Origin: Bacteroidales bacterium
GTDB lineage: Bacteria > Bacteroidota > Bacteroidia > Bacteroidales > Dysgonomonadaceae
Direction: 5' to 3'
Assembly (NCBI GenBank): GCA_012728155.1
Contig: JAAYFR010000047.1
Coordinates: forward strand, 1 to 10,083
Length of the DNA stretch: 10,083 nt
Part shown: positions 6,609 to 10,083 of the stretch, in pieces
Layout: the number at the start of each line of letters is the position of its first letter
How positions within the stretch are numbered: the first letter of the stretch is position 1
The notes under the pieces: generated by a model
The model's database searches: none
Told to the model about the DNA's origin: nothing
What the model saw: the letters and a program-made list of their open reading frames with translations, nothing else
Position numbers and translations under genes: made by a program

Positions 6609-6652
6609 TGTTCATAATCTGTTGATAACCTGTTCAGAAGTTGTTGATAAAA
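6609..6652 (+). repeat. Four direct repeats with exact 11-bp period (probable regulator site)
   Basis: Four related 9-mers begin at 6609, 6620, 6631 and 6642: TGTTCATAA, TGTTGATAA, TGTTCAGAA and TGTTGATAA. The second and fourth are identical. The constant 11-bp spacing places each unit on about the same face of the helix. The array ends about 14 bp before the -33 box of the non-coding RNA promoter. Tandem 11-bp repeats are the binding geometry of OmpR/PhoB-family regulators. Each unit also resembles a DnaA box (TGTGGATAA), but there is no other sign of an origin. Confidence 0.6.
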
Positions 6653-6665
6653 ACATGCGAAAATA

Positions 6666-6698
6666 TTTGCAATTTGTTTGATCAAGTTGTTATATTTG
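6666..6698 (+). promoter_or_regulatory. Promoter of the large non-coding RNA
   Basis: TTTG at 6666-6669 and TATATTTG at 6691-6698 are separated by 21 bp, a good match to the Bacteroidota -33/-7 pair (TTTG, about 19-21 bp, TAnnTTTG). It is one of the two best promoters by eye in the window, yet no credible coding sequence follows for nearly 1 kb. The start of transcription should be near 6703. The 15-mer GTTGTTATATTTGCA covering the -7 box recurs at the acyl-CoA synthetase promoter. Confidence 0.7.
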
Positions 6699-6721
6699 CA
6701 AGACGACAATGAAAGATAAAA

Positions 6722-6761
6722 GTACGAATTTCGTACAATAACATATAGGAGTTCATTGACA
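6722..6761 (+). promoter_or_regulatory. Leader hairpin plus boxA-like element (antitermination-like)
   Basis: GTACG-AATTT-CGTAC (6722-6736 as a 5-bp stem) is followed 14 nt later by GTTCATTGACA (6751-6761). The E. coli rRNA leader boxA is TGCTCTTTAACA; the aligned 12-mer here agrees at eight positions. Similar GTTC(A/T)TTGACA sequences occur, from memory, in Bacteroidota rRNA leaders and spacers. The order hairpin then boxA matches the boxB-boxA order of rrn leaders. This would protect a long untranslated RNA from Rho, but the first half of the element also takes part in the closing helix. Confidence 0.4.
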
Positions 6762-7478
6762 TTTTGTACACAACGGGAAGAGTTTCATTTAAGGGATCAG
6801 CAAATCCGTTTGTTTTTCTCTTTGTTCATGAAGTGTGAAACATTCAATGTTTCTATCGGATGAACCGGTAGTTTTCGTTAGCACTCCTCTTGATAGCAGT
6901 TTATCTGTATATGTAAAGAAGTGATTGCAAATTAACGACCAACTCGGAATGATGATTCATCTTCGGGCATTGAAAGAATTTGCGACTGCTTTTGTACGCT
7001 ACTTCGGTTGAAAGGTAAGCCTTCACAGGCAAACTAATTTACTGGAAACAGCTACGGAAGTTTGTAAATGCCGGGAATAGGGATGAGAATCCAATCTCAA
7101 GTAGTGTTTTTTACCACATTGTCCTTTCCACACCGGAAAATGACAACTGTATAAAATGCATGGGTTGAAATACAAGATTACATTCGTATGACTGATTCTG
7201 CTTCACAATCCGGAAAAATTTTATATCAAACGATTGAATGTTATCGAATTGAATGATATACAAGACTTCTTAGGGCAGCTTTAACAGCCTCAAACACTGT
7301 TTCAGACGTTTTTTGGAGTATCCGCATTCTGAAGTATAGACCCCTGTAGAAATGATAAAATCGGATTTGAAAGAAGAGGGTTTTTAATCTCTACAGAACT
7401 TGGGATTTTTTCAGCATTGAACACATTTTCGTTTTTTGCACCGTTCAGTACAGAACGATTTGAACTCCTACCATACAC

Positions 7479-7507
7479 AAAAAGCCGGTTTTTCAACCGG
7501 CTTTTTT
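7479..7507 (+). terminator. Strong intrinsic terminator ending the non-coding RNA
   Basis: GCCGGTT (7484-7490), loop TTTC, AACCGGC (7495-7501), then six T residues (7502-7507), with five A residues before the stem that can pair with the T-tract to extend it to 12 bp. The symmetrical A and T runs could allow termination on both strands, but the next gene rightward is on the plus strand, so the natural user is the transcript coming from 6703. Confidence 0.9.
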
Positions 7508-7631
7508 AGTTATAACAGGAATAATCCGAATCAATATGGGAAATTAAATAGTTATCTATTGTCTGAATGATTTTTTTGTATAAAAAAACGGGTTAATTGA
7601 TAAAATGGAAAATAACAGTTTTTTTTATCGG

Positions 7632-7663
7632 TTTGGATATGGCTCTTTTTTCATGTACTTTTG
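7632..7663 (+). promoter_or_regulatory. Promoter of the beta-barrel protein gene
   Basis: TTTG at 7632-7635 and TACTTTTG at 7656-7663 are 20 bp apart, a near-ideal Bacteroidota promoter. Transcription would start near 7668, 30 nt before the ATG at 7698. This rules against starting the protein at 7605, which would lie upstream of the promoter. The 7508-7631 stretch before it is AT-rich and shows nothing else clear. Confidence 0.7.
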
Positions 7664-7697
7664 TTCCGTCTGGCAAACCCTTCACTTCATAGGCTAT

Positions 7698-8615
7698 ATG
7701 AAATATTTTTATATTCTTCCGATGCTCCTGTTTTTCGTACAGATAAATTGTTTTGCACAGGATATTCCGGTGAAACAAAAGAAGGAAATTCCGGAGAAAC
7801 AGGACAGCTTGGAACTGAAAACCGCTGTTTCGGGAGCAATGTCCACGCTGACCGATTCCCTTAAACCGGATCAGCTGCCATTAAGATTACCCCGGCTGAA
7901 TCCGGCAGAAAACCTCCTACCACAATTCACTCCCTATCAAAAGTTTACCCTATCACCACAACAAACAGATCAAAAAGGGATATTTCCTCCCATATATTGG
8001 AATGGCACCACATCTGATTTTATCACCGCCAAAAGCCGGACCGCCATTGCCAGCATGATGCCGTCACGCAATCTTATGTTGCATTCCTCTACCACCCTTG
8101 GCTTGGTGGAGACCCCCATGTTTGGCAAAAGCAATTTTTATATATTGGATGCAGGTGCCAACTATATGATCAATCCGGCGTTGATGATGGGTATCAGCGG
8201 AGGTTACAATTCAAATTTCAACATGATACCTTTCTGGAATATCGGTATCAATGCAAGCTACCAGATGAATCATAACCTGATGTTTGATGGAGGCGTGAGC
8301 TACCTAAAGAGTGCCGGCAATCTCTACAACGTCAACCAGTCGGCCATGATGATCGACCTGCATAGCCGCTACCGGCTTAACGATGATTGGTATGTGAACG
8401 CCTACGGGGGGTTACCAGTCATGAAGCAGAATAACCAACCGAACCGTCCTATGATGCCGATGATGAACACATCCTACTATGGCGGATCTGTGGAGTACTG
8501 GTTCAAACCTACCATGGGCGTGGAAGGGGGCATGATCTGGATGCGTGACATGTACTCTGGAAAAATGCGTGCGCAACCCAAATTGGAACTGCTCTTCCGA
8601 CCGGGGAAAAAATAA
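7698..8615 (+). CDS. Secreted protein, probable outer-membrane beta-barrel, function unknown
   Basis: I do not recognise a named family. The 305-residue protein starting at ATG 7698 has a standard signal peptide (MKYFYILPMLLFFVQINCFA, likely cut before QD). A charged, proline- and glutamine-rich stretch of about 100 residues follows, without clear fold signals. The C-terminal part, from about residue 125, alternates polar and hydrophobic residues with glycine turns and many aromatics, as in outer-membrane beta-strands: YILDAGANYMINPALMMGIS, WNIGINASYQM, LMFDGGVSYL, WYVNAYGGLPV, YYGGSVEYWF and a final LELLFRPGKK. Methionine is frequent (for example MMPMMN). The frame is open to 7605, but the promoter at 7632-7663 and the signal peptide fix the start. 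It stands alone: an RNA terminator precedes it and a convergent sigma gene follows 97 bp later. Confidence 0.75.
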   Translation: MKYFYILPMLLFFVQINCFAQDIPVKQKKEIPEKQDSLELKTAVSGAMSTLTDSLKPDQLPLRLPRLNPAENLLPQFTPYQKFTLSPQQTDQKGIFPPIYWNGTTSDFITAKSRTAIASMMPSRNLMLHSSTTLGLVETPMFGKSNFYILDAGANYMINPALMMGISGGYNSNFNMIPFWNIGINASYQMNHNLMFDGGVSYLKSAGNLYNVNQSAMMIDLHSRYRLNDDWYVNAYGGLPVMKQNNQPNRPMMPMMNTSYYGGSVEYWFKPTMGVEGGMIWMRDMYSGKMRAQPKLELLFRPGKK

Positions 8616-8712
8616 ATTTCCCAAAAAACAGTCGTCGATAAAGTCAACAGAGAAACGAGGCAACTCTCCTTCTCGGCAGTAAATATAAAGAGAGCTCCGT
8701 AGTTCGGGATAT

Positions 8713-9306
8713 TCAATTGATCGTCAAAATTATCTTGTGGTCAGTTGCCAATTTACGCATATTCAAAATGGCATATCTCATACGTCCAAGCGCCGTATTG
8801 ATACTCACACCGGTGATATCGGCAATCTCCTTGAAACTCAAATCGCCATAATAGCGCATCTCCAGCACCTCTCGTTGCTCATCGGGCAAAAGATCAATCA
8901 GTCTCTTCACATCGCTCAGCACCTGTTCTTTCACCATTTTCATCTCGACGGTATCATCGCATAAAGATGGATTATTCAACAGATCCACCTCATAACTATC
9001 ATTGGAAACGGTATTTTCATTCTTTTTCTGACGGAAGTAGTCGATCATCAGGTTATGGGCAATCCGTGTGATCCATGCTTTGAACTTGCCTGTCTCGGTA
9101 TATCCTCCCTGTCTGATAGTGGTGATGGCCTTGAAAAAAGTATCCTGAAAGATATCTTCGGCCAGCCCCTGATCCCGGACAGTATAGAAGATGTAGGAAT
9201 AAAGAGATTGCTTATGGCGGTTGAGGAGCAGGTCAAACGCATAATCATTTCCCTCGGCGTACGAAACGACCAATGCTTCATCGGTCATCGTGCAGAAAGT
9301 ATCCAT
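8713..9306 (-). CDS. ECF-type RNA polymerase sigma factor
   Basis: This 197-residue protein has only sigma regions 2 and 4, the minimal layout of the extracytoplasmic-function group, and directs RNA polymerase to alternative promoters. Region 2 spans about residues 10-93 and includes DQGLAEDIFQDTFFKAI (core binding and -10 recognition) and FKAWITRIAHNLMIDYFRQKK. A linker rich in N, S and D follows. Region 4 spans about 137-186, with LLPDEQREVLEMRYYGDLSFKEIADITGVSINTALGRM forming the helix-turn-helix for the distal promoter element. ATG 9306 is used; Met7 is also possible. No FecR-like or zinc-binding anti-sigma gene is adjacent: downstream is the convergent beta-barrel gene, upstream the divergent acyl-CoA synthetase. 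Its signal and targets cannot be read from the window. Confidence 0.93.
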   Translation of the reverse strand: MDTFCTMTDEALVVSYAEGNDYAFDLLLNRHKQSLYSYIFYTVRDQGLAEDIFQDTFFKAITTIRQGGYTETGKFKAWITRIAHNLMIDYFRQKKNENTVSNDSYEVDLLNNPSLCDDTVEMKMVKEQVLSDVKRLIDLLPDEQREVLEMRYYGDLSFKEIADITGVSINTALGRMRYAILNMRKLATDHKIILTIN

Positions 9307-9414
9307 TACTTTACTTCTTAATTGTTATCTATATTCAAATGAGTAAAGAGGACTTATAGGCAAATGATTTTAATGTGTATATACTTTAGGATGCGTTTGC
9401 ATTGGTGCAGACGA

Positions 9415-9422
9415 CAAAATTA
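9415..9422 (-). promoter_or_regulatory. Possible -7 promoter box of the sigma factor gene
   Basis: The minus strand reads TAATTTTG, matching TAnnTTTG, with no good -33 at the usual distance. The leader would be about 100 nt. The 9307-9516 gap between the divergent genes is strongly AT-rich and otherwise shows only the acyl-CoA synthetase promoter and a short TGCA-TTGG-TGCA inverted repeat near 9398. Confidence 0.35.
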
Positions 9423-9485
9423 TTAAAACAAAGAAAAATAAAAAAAGTATAACTACCAAATAGTAGGCAGAAAAAATATAGTTGT

Positions 9486-9493
9486 TATATTTG
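9486..9493 (+). promoter_or_regulatory. Putative -7 promoter box of the acyl-CoA synthetase gene
   Basis: TATATTTG matches TAnnTTTG and sits in the 15-mer GTTGTTATATTTGCA that also covers the non-coding RNA promoter at 6686-6700. The start of transcription would be near 9498 and the leader about 19 nt. No TTTG is present at the -33 position. Confidence 0.5.
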
Positions 9494-9516
9494 CATTTGA
9501 ATACATTTATAATCAT

Positions 9517-10083
9517 ATGGGAAACAGAACTATTTTAAATTTATTGAACGAAGCCGTAAAGAAATACGGCGATCGCCCATATTTGCTTGAAGCAAGAAAA
9601 GGCATACAATACACCTCTCTTACCTATAAAGAGGTACAGGAGCAGACCATGCAGTTTGCTGCAGGCCTTATCGCAATGGGAATTGATGCCGGAGAGCGTA
9701 TCGCTCTTATCTCCGAAGGAAAAAATAACTGGGTAATCGGCGAATTGGGCATTCTCCATGCCGGTGCCGTCAGCGTACCTTTATCGGTGAAACTGCAAAC
9801 CGAACAAGATTTGAGTTTTCGTATCAATCACTCCGAATGCGTGGTAGTACTGGCATCCGACCAACAAATAGCCAAGCTTCGCCCGATGAAGGGATTATTC
9901 ACTACCGTGAAGCATTACATATTGTTGGATCCGGAAAATCATCCCGAGGCTGATGAACAATCGTTCGAATCGGTAATGGAAGCGGGCATAGCACTCCTCA
10001 AGAGCAATCCTGCCGCCGTGCAGGAAAGGATGGATGCGGTACAGCCCGATTCATTGGCCAATATATCCTACACATCTGGCACC
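9517..10083 (+). CDS. AMP-forming acyl-CoA synthetase (long-chain fatty acid-CoA ligase-like), N-terminal part
   Basis: An open frame from ATG 9517 runs 189 codons to the window edge without a stop, so the gene is cut at its 3' end. It opens with MGNRTILNLLNEAVKKYGDR, then the LTYKEVQEQTMQFAAGL helix, ERIALISEGKNNWVIGELGI and HAGAVSVPLSVKL, the standard N-terminal subdomain of adenylate-forming enzymes. It ends at ISYTSGT, the beginning of the P-loop motif YTSGTTGxPKG that binds ATP. Members activate carboxylic acids, usually fatty acids, as acyl-AMP and then acyl-CoA. The substrate cannot be decided because the acyl-binding and C-terminal domains lie outside the window. It is divergent from the ECF sigma gene, with about 210 bp between. 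Confidence 0.85.
   Translation, partial: MGNRTILNLLNEAVKKYGDRPYLLEARKGIQYTSLTYKEVQEQTMQFAAGLIAMGIDAGERIALISEGKNNWVIGELGILHAGAVSVPLSVKLQTEQDLSFRINHSECVVVLASDQQIAKLRPMKGLFTTVKHYILLDPENHPEADEQSFESVMEAGIALLKSNPAAVQERMDAVQPDSLANISYTSGT

Larger units (their letters stand above)
6703..7507 (+). ncRNA. Candidate large structured non-coding RNA, about 800 nt, family unknown
   Basis: This stretch has a promoter and a strong terminator but no credible ORF; a 64-codon minus-strand frame at 7302-7496 runs through the terminator and has no promoter or family features. Many stems are visible. Closing helix: TAGGAGTTCA (6746-6755) pairs with 7461-7470, then 6762-6769 with 7448-7455 and 6772-6776 with 7441-7445. 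Long arm: 6913-6933 with 6977-6997. Composite stem: 7028-7030, 7037-7042 and 7046-7049 with 7060-7072. Hairpins: 6837-6853, 6854-6870, 7084-7099, 7119-7146, 7222-7260, 7292-7311, and CTGTAGA/TCTACAG (7344-7350 with 7390-7396). The leader has a hairpin and a boxA-like sequence, as in rRNA operons. I recognise no tmRNA, RNase P, SRP or group I/II intron core motif. Existence and strand are fairly well supported; exact ends and function are unknown. Confidence 0.6.

Noticed and set aside
6609..6652. Cluster of DnaA-box-like 9-mers (TGTTGATAA) suggesting a replication origin
   Set aside because: Each unit differs from TGTGGATAA, all are in one orientation at a strict 11-bp period, and there is no dnaA, dnaN or unwinding region. 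A regulator array at a promoter explains it better.
6518..6709. Minus-strand ORF of 63 codons after the SMR gene
   Set aside because: It crosses the 11-bp repeat array and the non-coding RNA promoter and has no family features.
7302..7496. Minus-strand ORF of 64 codons
   Set aside because: It overlaps the intrinsic terminator, has no promoter box or recognisable features, and lies within the structured RNA.
6703..7507. tmRNA, RNase P RNA, SRP RNA or a group II intron as identity of the non-coding region
   Set aside because: No tRNA-like ends or CCA, no tag reading frame, no GAGGAAAGTCC-type RNase P core, no SRP helix motif and no intron domain V were visible.
7605..7697. N-terminal extension of the beta-barrel protein
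   Set aside because: The promoter at 7632-7663 lies inside it and a proper signal peptide begins at 7698.

Overview
The window looks like a chromosomal segment of a Bacteroidota species, probably order Bacteroidales. Most upstream regions carry the Bacteroidota sigma-A -7 element TAnnTTTG, start codons lack a strong Shine-Dalgarno and are often preceded by A-rich sequence, and the proteins (short QueF, LolE-type permease, PstS and GH16-like lipoproteins, ECF sigma factor) fit that group. The genus is inference only; Dysgonomonadaceae-like relatives are plausible.

Layout. At the left edge, on the minus strand, lies the start of a phosphate uptake operon: pstS (a lipoprotein) overlapping the first codons of pstC. 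Divergent from it is queC-queF, two steps of queuosine biosynthesis. queF converges with a GH16-fold lipoprotein on the minus strand whose two catalytic glutamates are replaced, so it looks like a pseudoenzyme. Divergent from that, an aminotransferase of the aspartate family overlaps a LolC/LolE-type ABC permease (probable two-gene operon), followed by a small SMR efflux protein with its own promoter.

From 6562 to 7697 there is about 1.1 kb without a credible gene, and this is the most interesting part. It contains, in order: four direct repeats of exactly 11-bp period; a good promoter (TTTG-N21-TATATTTG); a small hairpin and a boxA-like sequence ordered as in rRNA operon leaders; about 700 nt without a credible ORF but with many stems, including long composite helices; a long-range helix of about 23 bp joining the 5' and 3' ends; and a strong intrinsic terminator. 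I read this as a gene for a large structured non-coding RNA of about 800 nt. It shows none of the motifs of tmRNA, RNase P RNA or SRP RNA that I could recognise, and I cannot name its family.

Downstream lie a secreted, probably outer-membrane beta-barrel protein of unknown function, a convergent ECF sigma factor with no visible anti-sigma partner, and, divergent from the sigma gene, the 5' part of an AMP-forming acyl-CoA synthetase cut by the window end. Apart from the pst and que pairs and the aminotransferase/permease overlap, the genes look like separate transcription units with their own -7 boxes.
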